A DNA stretch of 64,000 bases from Limnanthes douglasii subsp. nivea (Eukaryota > Streptophyta > Magnoliopsida > Brassicales > Limnanthaceae). Positions 46,601-59,072 of the stretch are shown piece by piece. The translations under genes were made by a program, and so were the position numbers. A model generated the notes under the pieces. That model saw only the letters and a program-made list of their open reading frames with translations, searched no databases and had not been told where the DNA came from. How positions within the stretch are numbered: position 1 is the first letter of the stretch; every line of letters begins with the position of its first letter. The stretch covers positions 126,455,737 to 126,519,736 of the forward strand of contig JAUPFV010000004.1 of NCBI GenBank assembly GCA_036936605.1. The letters run 5' to 3'.

Positions 46601-48620
46601 GGCGTTGTTCACAGATATCTATTCCAAATACAATTAAATACAAACATATGAGGATGATCAAGAGCATACAGTTTTCATTATAGAAATTGGACCACATCGT
46701 ACAAGGTGATGCACTTGGGATGAAGAACACCAGATCTACATATCAATTCCTTATCAATAAGGTCTTTTTCACAAAACTTAGGTAGAACCTGCAAGCATAT
46801 ATTGATAAAATGCTCATTACCAGCCTCTATAAAGATGATTATCTAGCTAACTTGGCAGAAACCTTTGGCAACCTTAATAAAGTCAATCTTTAGCTTAATC
46901 TGGAGAAGTATATCATTGATATTTGGGTATGAAAATTAATTGAATTCATAGCTAGCGTGAAGGGCACTGAAGCACATCCAAATTAAGTATACAACCTCAC
47001 TTTTACAAACTCTCACGTAACAAAAAAGTAAAAATACTGATGAATAATTTTTGGTGACATTGAACCGATTCATTTCAGATCTTCCACTGAATGTCACCCA
47101 TTTTTTCAAATTTTGCGAAAAGTATAGAAGTTCTACTAGACCCAAGCTTGTGAATAAGCTTTACACAACATCAACAAGTTCATTGCCTCACCAAAAATTA
47201 TAAACATGCCAAATTCAGGAGAATACTTATACATCTTCATAGCAGTCTCAGACTATACTATAAGTGTTGTGCGGATTTGAGAGAAAGAAAAAACTCTCAT
47301 GCGATTTACTATGTAAGTAAATCCTTACTTGATGCAAAAAATCGATAGTTGCAGCTATAAAAGTTGGCCATAACTTTGGTGGTCGCATCTCAGAGCTCAC
47401 ATCATAATCTTCTGGATGTTCTTCTCTTTGAATAATGTAGTACACAAGTTGTACGTGTCTAATAGATTAGCTAGGATGTCCCTTGATTTGAGCGACTATG
47501 ATATTTGGTTTGAACAACGAACAATGATACAACTTAAGCTTTGGATAACTTCTTAATAAATTTCCAGTCAGAAAGACCTATACCTACCAAGGAGCAAGCT
47601 GAATCAACCTAACAAGTTTGAAATAATGGTGACTGCGATAACCAAGGCTCAGTGGTGGGAATCCAATTAATAAGCCCCACATGAGATATCTTGATACAAC
47701 ATATCAAGTTTGGCTTCCTAGCTTTCACCAATGAAACAAAGTACAAAACAAAAATTGTGGGCATTTGGCTGGCCAATAGTTGTTGAGCATAACATGTACG
47801 AATGCTTACTGATTCACAACTGGTGGTCCATCAAGAACTTGACCATGCTAAAGCTATACAAAAGATTCAATCATTTAGTATCTGAAGGATATTCGATTCC
47901 ATGAAACCCTATTTGATGATGTTATTTTCAATCAAGTTCTAAGAGTGGAGAATGCTACAGCCGATCACTTGTCTTCTTTAGCATGTATGCTAGTAGCACC
48001 GAGATCTATCTTCCAAGATAATCTTTCCATCACACCCAATGAAATATTATCCATATTATTACCCTCATAAACATGGTAATCGATAGGAACAAAGGGAAAT
48101 AAATGGATTAACAAACTCCTGTCATCCAATATCTGAAGGAACGAATGCTCTTGGAGAATAAGGACAAAACTAGAAAAATCAAGATAAAATTAACATGTTT
48201 TGTGTGGATATAAGACACACTCTCAAAGCAAAGTCTGACCAAATTATTGCTCTGCTTCTTGAACCTCGAAAAAGCAACATTTATGATTGATGAACTCCAA
48301 AATAGAAAAAGAAATTCCCATTATGGGTGCAAGATGCTTCACAACCTACTATGATAGAGGATACCACGAACAAAGTCAAGAATTACGGTATATATTAGAG
48401 AATCTTCTACCTATACTACTCAACATAATATATCTGGTTGGATATCTATGACTATTTTCAAAGGTTCCAAAAGATAAAAATTCTTACTGATAATAGTGTA
48501 TTAATTTTCCAAATTGTGCAGGTGCAACCGTCGTTGAACATCACGACCAAAAAATTCATACACTTTATATGTTCTAACATTCGCCGGAAATATGACACAC
48601 CACAAAATATAACAACCGAA
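43700..48620 (+). mobile_element. Decayed Tat-like gypsy relic (gag to integrase)
   Basis: Domains on the plus strand are: gag (44404-44982, with FLRKCLNMV-type and LREYTQKFVDTK text); protease near 45620-45960 (IATGSSANIMYKNRYNKM, later LGRSWMNQIHVVFSIIYQSI); RT near 46480-46960 (MCVKFKNLNNTCSKNPFLLP, MALFTDIYSKYN, then AYIDKMLITS where YIDD is expected); RNase H-like tail near 47080-47400 (MPNSGEYLYIFIAVSDYTIS, AIYYVSKSLLDAKNR); NATADHLSSLACMLVAPRSI near 47955; and the integrase N-terminal zinc region (MLLENKDKTRKIKIKLTCF near 48145) before text is lost at about 48400-48620. Stops and frameshifts are frequent throughout. LTRs were not found. Confidence 0.8.
44404..44982 (+). pseudogene. Gypsy gag relic
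   Basis: Two in-phase open frames (44404-44652, 44707-44982), separated by one stop and a short gap, carry the retrotransposon gag pattern. The second reads LREYTQKFVDTKRKLQDCHD, then FGDFLKQVEHHIKVED, matching the L.EY..RF....L.V..C and F..LL..AE..I..EE signatures. It would form the capsid of the element at 43.7-48.6 kb. The 149-codon frame on the opposite strand is a shadow. Confidence 0.7.
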
Positions 48621-49295
48621 AAATGAAATTGAGTTTCAGAGCATCAAATACACATAATACTGCAACACGAGAAGTAGATATGACGAATATTTTTCAACCA
48701 TTTGTACATTTATTATTTCTAATTTTTTTATTCCATCCAATTGTATACCACATGTGTTATCCTTTTTAATTAATTATTAGTATTTAATTCACTCTCTATT
48801 GATATGATAATTATTATTTATTATATTATAATTATTCTCATATATTTTATATTAACTAATTAGTTTATATATAATAATAATATATTATTATTTAAATATT
48901 ATATATTCAATTTAAAAATAATGTTTACCAATTCAATATATATTTTCAATTATAAAATCTAATTAATTTAGTTTATTGTTAGGATTATTGATTGAATACT
49001 ACGTAAATTATTTTATAGATTTTTTTAAAATCCAAATATTATTTATTATTTTATTAATTAGACCAAAAAATAAACATATAATTAGTTTCAATTTGTTATA
49101 AAGTATAATTAGAATAATAAAAAAAACCAAATTAATCTGAGCAGTGACAATCAACCACTAAATCCCATTTTAAAAAATTAGAAAATTACATTATTTTGTC
49201 TATTTCTAACTATTAGGACTATATTGGGGATCCTTTGACCTTTCTTATTATGATTGATGACGACCTCATCAAGTTAAGTTATATATATTTTTTTT
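48621..49295. other. Very AT-rich spacer
   Basis: No features beyond TATTATTA-type low complexity are visible; no gene is recognised. Confidence 0.5.
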
Positions 49296-49671
49296 GGCTT
49301 AAATCAGGAAATAGTCCCTCGACTATCACGTTTTCTTTCATTTAGTCCCTCGACTAAAAAATCACCGGTGAGGGTCCCTCGACTATCCCATTTTCTTTCA
49401 TTTAGTCCTTCGAATTTAAAATCACCGGTGAGGGTCCCTGGACTTTGCAAAAATCTATAAATTTAGTCCCTGATTTGAGGTTTTTTTCTTAGATTCAAGG
49501 ACTAAATTTATAGATTTTTCAAAGTCCAGGGACCCTCACCGGTGATTTTAAAGTCGAAGGACTAAATGAAAGAAAATGGGATAATCGAGGGACCCGCACT
49601 AGTGATTTTTTAGTCGAGGGACTAAATGACAAAAAACGTGATAGTCGAGGGACTATACAGCGATTTAAGCC
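49296..49671. mobile_element. Mutator-type hairpin MITE, 376 bp
   Basis: The element begins GGCTTAAATC at 49296 and ends GATTTAAGCC at 49671. Nearly the whole length is one inverted repeat, with arms of about 180 bases and a small centre near 49475-49490. Each arm repeats internally the words AGTCCCTCGACTATC, CTTTCATTTAGTCC and ATCACCGGTGAGGGTCCCT. The flanks are TATTTTTTTT on the left and TATTTTTTT on the right, a 9-10-base target duplication as expected for Mutator-like elements. It carries no credible protein; the 65-codon minus-strand frame simply reads the repeats. A transcript would fold into a very long hairpin. Confidence 0.85.
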
Positions 49672-49996
49672 TATTTTTTTGATGAAATTAAGTTTGTTAT
49701 TTTGGAACAACATCAACTATTTAGTATTGAGTGACAAACAACACATTATATTTTTAAAAACATTCGCACAAATGGCAAATGATTGGTAATGAAAAATTTA
49801 ATCATCACTGTTTTTAAATTTTAATTAAATTTATTTTTTGATGATTAAATTTTTCATTCAATATATTATGAAAAACTAGTAATAAACTTTTATTGACTAT
49901 AACTTTAAATTGTGGGATGACGTAACTGAATTTGTAGAAGTTTGTTTTGTTAGTTGTGTAAAATTTTGGTTTAGTTAGATCTCCCTGAATATTCAT
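49672..49996. other. Short AT-rich flank of the complete gypsy element
   Basis: A small inverted repeat (TTTAATCATCA / TGATGATTAAA, about 49797-49852) and AT-rich text; no gene. The sequence next to the LTR does not match that after the 3' LTR, so no target duplication is visible. Confidence 0.4.
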
Positions 49997-50382
49997 TGAT
50001 AGGGTTGAATTTTGTTGGAGGTTAAAACAGTAAGAGGGTCGAATTTTTCTTCGAGAGGCAATTCAAACCTAGAAACTCAATCATGATAAGTAAGTAGTAT
50101 GCCTAGTTACGCAGCTAAGTGCCTAGTTCACTTACTTTTGGGCCTAGAGGCTTATAAGGCTGGACCGATTAAACGACCCGATCCGAATGACTCATGGATC
50201 CAAAAAGATTATAAATAGTTCGACAAACATCATTAAATAGGTTGGACTTTTCTCTCTCTCTCTCTGTCTCTCTTAATATTAAATACAAGCATTTATATTC
50301 TCTCTTCACTCTCCACATAAAATTTAATACTACACAACTTAAATATCTTCTAAAACCACCGTCCAATCAATTTGTACCAACA
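49997..50382 (+). repeat. 5' LTR
   Basis: Starts TGATAGGGT, ends ACCAACA. It contains AATTTTTCTT and CAATTCA text, GACCCGATCCGAATG, TATAAATAG near 50210 (the TATA box), a CT-rich run (about 50250-50275), and CACTCTCCACA near 50308. The last six bases before the primer-binding region differ from the other LTR, so the end could lie at 50385. Confidence 0.85.
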
Positions 50383-50410
50383 ACATATTGGTGACCATAG
50401 TGGGAGTGTG
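50383..50410 (+). promoter_or_regulatory. Probable primer binding site
   Basis: ATTGGTGACCATAGTGGGAG follows the 5' LTR within a few bases. It occupies the position and has the TTGG..CC...GTGGGA form of the primer-binding region of plant Tat and Athila elements. The matching tRNA was not determined. Confidence 0.55.
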
Positions 50411-50473
50411 AGGTGCCCGAATAACGTCATTCAAAACATGACTTGTAAATTGTGCGTCGGATTTCTTTGAGGC

Positions 50474-51751
50474 ATGGATCTGGACATGCAAGAAGTTCCC
50501 CCTCTTGAGAATGAAGAGATAAGATGTGATAATGAGCATGCTAACACATCTCATATAAATCATAATACAAAAGAAAGACAAATCATGCAAGACGAGCGTG
50601 ATCAGTTGAGGGCAGAGATCGAAGCTTTGAAAGCCTATAAGAAGGGTGGAAAAGAGTTAAAGGGGGAAGATAAGAAGTCTTGGTTTTGATGAGCTCGATA
50701 ACAGCCACAAACAAGATGAAAGTGATCAGTCCCCAAAGCCTTATAAAATAACAAAAAGAAACATCAGGCTCAACAATTATAGGAATCTCAACCACGTAAT
50801 CACAGTCAGATATCTCATCTTTCTCATAAAGAAGTGATCATGGCCATCATAAGAAGAAATAAAGATTAACTAAAAAGCATTCTAAGAAAATATCAGTTAA
50901 ATGGGATTTACATGGGAAAAAATGATATAAAGGGAAAATGGAAGAAGAAAGAATATCAAGGCAAAATGAAAGGGTCGACAGACTACGGTATTGATCATTT
51001 GGTAAGCGATTGATTTGTTGTTAAGTCCGAACCATGTATCTTTGCCACTTCCTATGAAGATCATATGTTTTGCCAAGGTCATAATTGGAGGCAATCACCG
51101 TTGTCTTCAAAAGTTCTTTCTGAGCATCTATCGATGCGATTTGATAGCTCAAAAATAGAGAAATATGATAGAAGTCAAGATCCTGACAATCACCTCGAAC
51201 AGTTTAAATTTTTTATGACGAATTTTAATAACGATGATAAGATCTTGTGCTGGGATTTTTCACAGACTTTCAAGGGAAATGAATTGAAATGGTATAACAG
51301 ATTGCCACAAGGATCTATACAAAATTTTGAAATGTTTTGTATGGATTTCCAAAGGAAGTTTGTGGGGATTAAAGAACTTAAAGAAAACGGTGATACTATC
51401 ATTCATTGTGCACAAGAACCTAACAAGTCTTTAAAATATGACATTAGTCGTTTTGTGAATACAAAGAATGGATTGTCTGATTGTTTTGAGCAAGTAGCTA
51501 TTGCTTCTCTAAGGCATGGCTTAATGTTGGGCAATTTGGTTGATTCAGTTACTCGGAAGAAAGCAAAGACTTGGGGAGGACTATTGAACCAGGTTGGAAA
51601 ACAAATCACCATGGAAGAAACTGAAAAATCTAGAATACCCCGTCAGAATAGATCTACTCCTACAATATTTATCCAAAAAGCTACTACTCTGTCCCCAACC
51701 ACAATCAATTATCGTCCTAGGGGGTCCAGTCAAGGTTCACATTGGCTTTGA
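50474..51751 (+). pseudogene. Gag of the complete gypsy element
   Basis: The first frame (50474-50689) starts MDLDMQEVPPLENEEIR and has a short coiled coil (RQIMQDERDQLRAEIEALKA). After a gap with stops, the capsid-like domain is well preserved in 51065-51751: MRFDSSKIEKYDRSQDPDNH, LEQFKFFMTNFNNDDKIL, LKWYNRLPQGSIQNFEMF and AKTWGGLLNQVGKQITMEE, matching the retrotransposon gag family from the D.P..HL signature to the AE..I.EE tail. This 228-codon run is the longest open stretch of the element. Confidence 0.8.
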
Positions 51752-52679
51752 CAGAGTCAGTCAAATCAGAACCAACAGTCTAGATTAAAGAGAAATATGT
51801 GGGTTATACATGAATGGTTTGCAAAATTTGGTAAATATATACCCAACATTTATGATAAAACCAAGAATACTGTACATTTCCAAAGGCCAGCACCAATTCA
51901 ATCTGCCAGATAAAATCGAAACACACGCTTTATAGGTACCACAATGATGTCGACCCTGGTACCCAAGATTGTATTTCCCTGAAGTAAGAGGTGCAACATT
52001 TATTGCAAGTGGGAAATTATATGCTTTTGTTAAAAACAAGGATAAGTAGACAAACTAACATGCGAGCTCAACCTAGTACAAATACCGCCCAAGTTACATT
52101 TCCAATTGTTCAAAAACAAAGTACAGAGACGTCTAAACAAGAAAGTGAAATGGTACTTGGTGAGCGGTTTGATGTATAAGCAATGAAATACGAAGGATCT
52201 TAGTTGACACAAGCAGTTTGGAAAATATTTTATTTTTATCAATCTATAAGCAGATGAAAAATCCTTGTGTTATTCAACGTTCAAATAGAACCACAATGGG
52301 GTTTACCAGCAACTCTACTGATGTAATTGGGGAATTTGAATGAGAGGTCTTGCTAGGAAAATGATGATTCAAGAAAACAGTGAGGGTTTTATTCGTAGTA
52401 ATTGATTTTTTGTCGTATTATGATAAAATATTTAGTAGATCTTGGCTATCTAGGATGCATGAAGTAACATCCAGTATTCACCAATATTTGAAATATGTCG
52501 TGGGAGGTCAAGTAGGCGTCGTCCGAAGTAGCCAAAAGATGGGAAATAAATGTTATGTCATTTCTTTCGCTCCAAAATCATTAGAAGTAGTGAAAGTTTG
52601 AAAATAATAGTAATTGGTAAAGTCTTATGCGAGATAAAATGAGATAAATGATCCAAAGGAGGCTCCTAGTGTTGTGATC

Positions 52680-53575
52680 CCAATTGAAGAGGTTGGAATT
52701 CATCATCTGGCAGAAGAGAAAATTATCAGGATCGAATCCAAATTACCCTTAAAATTGAAGGAAAAGTTATTGTCTTTTTTATCTAAGAATTTACATATGT
52801 TAGCTTGGTGCAATAAGGATGTAACTGGATTATCAGCAAGTGTTATCAGCCATAAAGTATATATTAAATCTGATGCGAGTCCAATGCTACAAAGAAGAAT
52901 TTTTTTTCTAAAGAAAAATCAGAAGCTATAGCTCAAGAAGTGAATCGGTTAACCAAAATATGGCATATTAAAGAGTCTCAGTATCATGTTTAGAGTGCCA
53001 ATCCAGTCCTTGTCAAGAATAAAAATAGAATATGGAGTATGTGTATTGATTTTACTGATCTCAACAGTGTTTTCCCATGGATCATTTCCCAGTGCTTCAG
53101 ATAGATCAACTGATGAATTCCACATTATAGAATAAGTTATTGTCCTTCCTGGATGCTTTTTCCGGGTATAATCAGATACAGATGGATCTATACGATTAGA
53201 TTCATAGTACTTTCGCCAATGATAAAGGGTTTTATTTCTATAAAGTAATTTCTTTTGGGTTGAAAAATACTGGAGCTACTTATCAGCGATTCGCTAATAA
53301 GGCATTTGCCAACCAGATTGGAAAAAATATAAAATTTTATATTGATGACATGATAGTTAAGAGCCCCAAAGAGGAGGACCACATTTTCGACCTCCAAGAA
53401 ATATATTTTAACATGGAAGCCATCAATCAGAAATTAAACCATGAAAAGTGTTTTTTCAGTGTCCAATCGGGTAAAGTTTTAGGCTACATTATAAGTGAAA
53501 AAGGGATTCAGGCTGACCCAAATCAATTAAATGCACTGTTGGCCACAGATCCATCTCGGGCTACAAAATAAGTTC
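52680..53575 (+). pseudogene. Reverse transcriptase of the complete gypsy element
   Basis: N-terminal block: FLSKNLHMLAWCNKDVTGLS (52770-52830). Then come VCVLILLIS-type text where CIDFTDLN is expected (frame change near 53045), a stretch coding for DAFSGYNQIQMD in another frame near 53150-53190, and a clean 103-codon frame (53260-53571) with MKNTGATYQRFANKAFANQI and the catalytic loop FYIDDMIVKS. The active-site YIDD motif is intact although the rest is broken by about six stops or frame changes. Confidence 0.8.
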
Positions 53576-54084
53576 AGATACTGATTGGGAGGTTAACAGC
53601 ATTAAACAGATTTATTTCAAGATCATCGGATAAGTGTGCCCAATTTTTCCAAGTTTTAAGAAATGAATAAGACTTCAATTGGTCCCTATTTTGTGAAAAA
53701 GCATTCTTTGAAATTAAGTGACACCTATATTCACTAGAAAATTTATTCAAGCTTGTTGATGGAAATAATTTACTTATACCTAGTAGTATCAGATTATAAT
53801 GTGAGTGCAGTATTAGTACAAGAAATTGATAACTATCCCCACCATGTTTATTATCCCCGCGATATTTATCCTATCACGATTCAAACCTCTTTCCCCTTGA
53901 AGAATGAGTTACAAAAGCAGATATATCGGGACGAATGACCAAGTGGTCAGTTGAGCTTGGAGATTATGATATTGATTTTACGCCACGAACTACAATCAAA
54001 GCTCAAGTTGTGGCTGATTTTTTAGTTGAATTTCACTCCAAAAGACCTTATAAGGAAGCTCAAACCAATAAGCCTGAGTAGGAA

Positions 54085-54480
54085 TGGGTGGTCCGAACTG
54101 ATGGTGGATCTAGTACAATGGGATGTGGTGCTAGTGTCAGCCTAATTTCCCCCATTAGGGATTTAATGTACCAAAAAATACGTTTTGCTTTTAGAGCATC
54201 CAACAATGAATCAGAATATGAGGCTGCAATAACAGGATTAAGATTGGCTCAGATATGTGGTGCCAAAAGAATTCGATTATTGAGTGATTCACAATTAGTC
54301 ATTCATCAAGCACATGGGCAATCTGAATCAAGAAAAGATCATTTGATGAAGTACTTAAAGGTGTTAAAGGAAATCTTAACCAATTTTAAACATATTAAGT
54401 ACGAATATGTCCCAAAATAGGAAAATTCAATGGCTGATTCTGTAGCCACTATAGCTTATTCCGAACTATATCATTGGATC
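54085..54480 (+). pseudogene. RNase H of the complete gypsy element
   Basis: A 110-codon open frame holds the RNase H signature in order: VRTDGGSSTMGCGASVSL, FRASNNESEYEAAITGLRLA, RIRLLSDSQLVIHQAHGQ and IKYEYVPK, then a stop and NSMADSVATIA. Catalytic Asp (TDGG), Glu (SEYEA) and Asp (LSDSQ) are all present. Confidence 0.85.
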
Positions 54481-54539
54481 ATTGTACAAGAATATCCTTC
54501 CATAGTCATAAACTCTGAAGCAAAAGATGATGTTGAATA

Positions 54540-55806
54540 AAATTTGCAGGTATCTTTCATAACTTCTCAAGGTTGGAGGAACAATATCAAAGAGTTTATC
54601 ACCAACGGAGTTTTACCTGAAGACAAAGCTTATGCCAAAAAACTAAAATACACAGCTCATGGATTTTTAGTTTTTAGAAGGGTTCTTTATAAAACAAATT
54701 ATTCAGCAGACCCTTGTTGCGTTGCCTCAGATTCAACGAATCTCAAATTATCCTATCTGAACTAAATCACGGGGAAGGATTTCCACATTGCGGTCACAAA
54801 GTGTTAACTAGAAGGGTCTTTTTAGCAGGGTACCACTGGCCTTCTATTATAGCAGCTTCTAAAGACTTGGTAAAAAGATACGACCCTTGTCAAAATTACA
54901 GAAATGAAATTAATGTTCTAGAAGTCTCTATGAAGTATATGCTCGAAGCGGTACCATTTGACAAGTGGAGACTTGATTTATTTCGACCACGTCCGATGGC
55001 CTCTAGGGGTGTCACACTATCATTTTGGCAATCGATTACTTTTCCAAGTGGGTAGAAGTTGCCCCACTATTCAAGACACCTCTAAAGCAGCAATAAAGTT
55101 TAATCTTTCTAATATGTTTGTGAGTTTTGCATTCCCATACGTATCACTACAGACAATGGTCCTCAATTTGACAATAAAGACATGCAATTATTTTGTGCAT
55201 CAAGAGGAATTCGTCATTGTTTCTTTTCTCGTTTTCATTCTCAAGCCAAAGGACAAGTTGAGTTAGCAAACCAAACAATTTTAATGAGCCTAAAATAACT
55301 TGGAAGTAGCAACCGGAAAATGGCCAAGTTATCTACAAGAAGTACTATAAGCCTACCAAACTACTCCCCATACAGTTACTCAAGAGTCTCAATTCGCTTT
55401 AGTTTATGGACTGGATGAAATCACCCCCATAGAAGCTAATCTTCCTTCTTTCAGAGTTCAAATATATTATGAAGAGAATAATGAGCTGCCAGTACGGGCT
55501 CAGTTGAATTTAATTGATGAAAGGATAATAAAAGATCATTTGAGAACTATTCATTCCCGAGGCCTGGTGAGAAGCAGGTACACATCCAAAGTTAGAAGAA
55601 AAAGCTTCCAAGTGGGAGATAAAGTTCTAAGAAAATTATTTTTACATACCAAGAAAAAGAAGTTCGGAAAGTTAGCTACGAGCTGGGAAGGACCTTACAT
55701 TCTGTATGAAAAGATCAAGCAATGAACATATAAGCTCTTGGATAAAGAAGGCAACCTTCTGAAGTAGCATTGGAACGTTGAGCATCTAAGGTTATATTTA
55801 AAATGA
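54540..55806 (+). pseudogene. Integrase and pol C-terminus of the complete gypsy element
   Basis: The zinc-binding region reads LSELNHGEGFPHCGHKVLTR and AGYHWPSIIAASKDLVKRYD (54755-54890). The core follows (VPFDKWRLDLF where WGIDL is usual, near 54950), then ITFPSG/FGNRLLFQVG frames covering the DYFSKW region, and further core scraps to 55480. The C-terminal domain is intact: FNLIDERIIKDHLRTIHSRG, SKVRRKSFQVGDKVLRKLF and KLATSWEGPYIL, ending WNVEHLRLYLK with a TGA at 55804-55806. Several frame changes exist between 54900 and 55500. Confidence 0.8.
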
Positions 55807-56197
55807 GCTTATCTTGTAAATAGTTACTTTTTTTTAATACCTTCGAATGACTTGGTTGGATTATATTTTATTTCCTTCGAATGTCTTGGTTGGATTCAAT
55901 TCTATTGGCTTTGTTTATTCTATATTTAGATAATCTTTAAATAAAACATATGTAATTAGGGTCGGATATGAATGGAAGTAAGAAAATTCTGAAACATGAA
56001 GTTGATAGAAATAAAGTTAACATAAACTACCTTGGGTGATCCAAGGGCAAAACAAAAAAAATCCAAAATTGGATTACAAAATGCCTTTGGCCTAGCTAAG
56101 GATTTTCAAAAATTTATCCGATCTAAATGAAACAAAATGACTTGTACATATCAAGGACTTAAATTCAAACACCCATACATATAAATACACGTTAACC
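55807..56197. other. Spacer between pol and antisense ORF
   Basis: Contains a direct repeat of TACCTTCGAATGACTTGGTTGGATT-like text (55840 and about 55874) and AT-rich sequence. The antisense ORF ends just right of it, so this spacer may hold convergent 3' ends. Confidence 0.5.
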
Positions 56198-58596
56198 TTA
56201 GGGCTCGTTCCCATCAGTTTTCTTTCTGTCTTTCCCTTGTGGGTTTTCACCATCATAATCTTGTTCATCCTCTTCATCAGATTTATCATCTTCTGAGTCA
56301 TTAGAAATATTAAACTTATCACCTAAATATATGTAGTGGTAATGGATCTGTTCAGCTGGTATATACTTTCGTAGTACCCTAATAGATAGTTTGGGAAATA
56401 TCTTATGGAACAACATCATCATATCCAAATTAATCGATTCATCCCTTTCTTGTAAAGATTCCAGCACTTTGTTAGCACATGCATCCTCAACATTGGTTAC
56501 ATTCTGAGCAGTATTTGGCTCAACAGAAGTGATTTCATCTTTTTTTTAAATAAGATCTTCAAGTTTTTTCTTCTCTTCAGATAAACGTTGAATGATCTCT
56601 TTATCCTTAGTCTGCTGATCTTTTAAGGAAGTGATTTCATTGGAATCGGATGACTGCAAATTAGTATAGCCAGACTACATCTTATCACGGTCGGATTTGG
56701 GTTGAGCCAACTCTTCATTAAGGGTTTTCATATCCTTTCCCAAATTTTCAGTTTTCTTTTTCTCTTCCTCGATAGAGTTCTTCAAACCTTTTTTTTTCGT
56801 CTTAGAGGGAGATAATATCATTGTCTTGAGATATTACTTGGCTCTCTGAGTAAATGATTGGTCTTATATAACTCTAGACTGCATACCATAATTCATCATG
56901 TTCCTTAGACACTTTGAAAGATTCACCATTTTATATCACAATATTCTCAGGCCTGGTGGAGTCAGGGAACTCTCCTTCGAACTCTTCAAAATTAAAGTTC
57001 CCTAAGTTCCCTAGGTCATGCATTTGATCACCATCTTCGAAGGCTGCCCTATCATCTGGGGGAAGCAATGAGGAAGGAAGATCAGTAAAAATAGCAGTTT
57101 GTGGAGGAACTTATGTGAGAATGATTGAAGGGATAACTTTGGATCGGAGAATGATCTCCGAACCAACTGAAGTTTTCTTCTTCTTAATTTTCCTCTTATC
57201 GTTACTTTCCTTACTTATTTTTTCCATTTGTTCTTTTTAGCAGTCGGATAATCTAATGGAATTTCAGCTCTCCAATAGTAACCCCAACAACTTCTAACTG
57301 GGCTGCATCAATTTCATCAGTTGGCCCCTTACTCCCTAGTTCAGGAATAACTTGAGGCAAACCATCCTTCTTCTTATTCTCATTTTTCTTGTTTTGATCA
57401 CAATGAATGGGAGCCCTATTCCTAGCTGGTAGATAAAGTTTATTATCAGCCTCTTCAGATTGGGGAGGAGTGGTGAATTATTCCCATAAAAGTTCACGAA
57501 TCAGATTTTTTCTCCATAGGTGGGCTCTCACCATATTTCCTGGAGTAAAGCAGTTGTGACACCCAGTTGACCATTTTTCAGTTTCCCATTGATTCAAATT
57601 TATGAAAGTTTATTTCCCCTTATCCAAATATTGTGTAAAAAGATGTAAGAATACTATAAAACAAATCCGAAGTGAGAAATAATAAATTCAAAATATGGAA
57701 ACAAAAGAAATATTTAAAAAAACTCACCCGAGCTTTTACAGTATCTTGTGAGCATACTCGGATTTAATTTAGACGTGATTTTTCTGCTGTTTTCCCAAGT
57801 GCCACTAATAAAAAAAACCGAGTCATCGAAGGCTCGTCAGCTTCTAGCAGGTCATCAACCATTTTATAATCATTCCGCATATTAAAATAATAAAATGAGA
57901 TATGATCATTACGACACAAACCAGCCACAACAGCCAGTTTCTCCATAGACATTAGAATTTTAGATTTCTTGAAGGTATGATGCTAGTTAACAGCGTAAAT
58001 TATGCGTTGAGGCTTACTTGACTTGTGCATAATTTTACCAAGTAGAAATACCTCACTATTTCTGGGTCTAGAAGAAATTGAAGGCCCCAATTGATTACAT
58101 CTGTATAAACCATAAACTCTCCGACCTTGCAGTACATCAGAGTATCATGAGGTAGAGGTAGCATCACTTTGACCGATTCGGGAAATTCTCATTTTTACCT
58201 TAAGGGATTGTTAGCATCAGTAAAAGTTTCAGCTATTTTTCCGTTGCTTTATCCAATGAAAAAATCTTGCCTTTAGGTTTAAAAATCTTGGTGATTCTGC
58301 GAGGAGTACTTTCACCTATATCCGATCTCATCACGATAAAGGTCGAAGGATAGTTACGATTGCTAACTCTTTTTGTTGAGAATGGTTTAGTTGACCAAAC
58401 ATATTGGTCAAGGGATATAGAAGACTGGGCAAGAGGGTTTGGTTTAGAAGGGATTTTTTATATCTTAGATGAGTAAACCCTACCGTATTATGAAGCTTGA
58501 TTCTCAACCACTTTACCTAGTGAAGCAAGTAATACAACGTTGATTCTAGCTTGCCTTTTTTGTTTTTCCAACTCGGATAAATTGAGCCAACCTCAT
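56198..58596 (-). pseudogene. Antisense ORF of the gypsy element (Transposase_28-like, coiled coil, acidic tail)
   Basis: Read on the minus strand, the frame seems to begin at the ATG at 58596 (MRLAQFIRVGKTKKAS). A conserved block at about 58170-58000 reads VMLPLPHDTLMYCKVGEFMV, then VINWGLQFLLDPEIVRYFYL and VKLCTSQVSLNA, the pattern of the plant 'putative gypsy type transposon' family. MSMEKLAVVAGLCRNDHISF follows (57952 down). After long low-quality stretches with nuclear-signal-like KRKIKKKK text near 57190, a coiled coil and SLQERDESINLDMMM (56460 down) lead to an acidic tail (SEDDKSDEEDEQDYDGENPQ) and a stop at 56198. Such antisense ORFs are known in Tat-lineage elements; their role is unknown. 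Stops and frame changes are present. Confidence 0.65.
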
Positions 58597-59072
58597 TTTA
58601 TTAATGCGTTATTGGCTGTAAACATACAAACCTTAGGAAGTACTAGAAAAAATTATATGCGATGAACAAGAAACAAGAAGAAGGTAAATTTCAAATTGGG
58701 AAATTTGACTTTTTCTTTATCTAAAGTTTTAGACTAAACTCTTTCTCACTCTAGATATAACAACAATAAAACGTTTACCCTTATAAAGGTAGGGAAAAAG
58801 CACTTGAGTGTTTTTACTAAGGAAAAGGAACGTGAATAATAAAATAGGATATTAAATGTATCCTTTTTCCTCTTTTATAAAAATACTATTACCTAGATTG
58901 AAACCGGTCAGTAGGTCTAATAACCATTTGACACGTGTCTTAAAAAAGAAATCGGATTAAAATTGCAACGTTTGAAAAATAACCGCTTTAAGTATATCAT
59001 TCGGTGGGGTTTATAAATCATCTGATGTATTTGCTCTCTTGAAGTACTTCTGAGAGAGCTTAGGGGGCTAGA

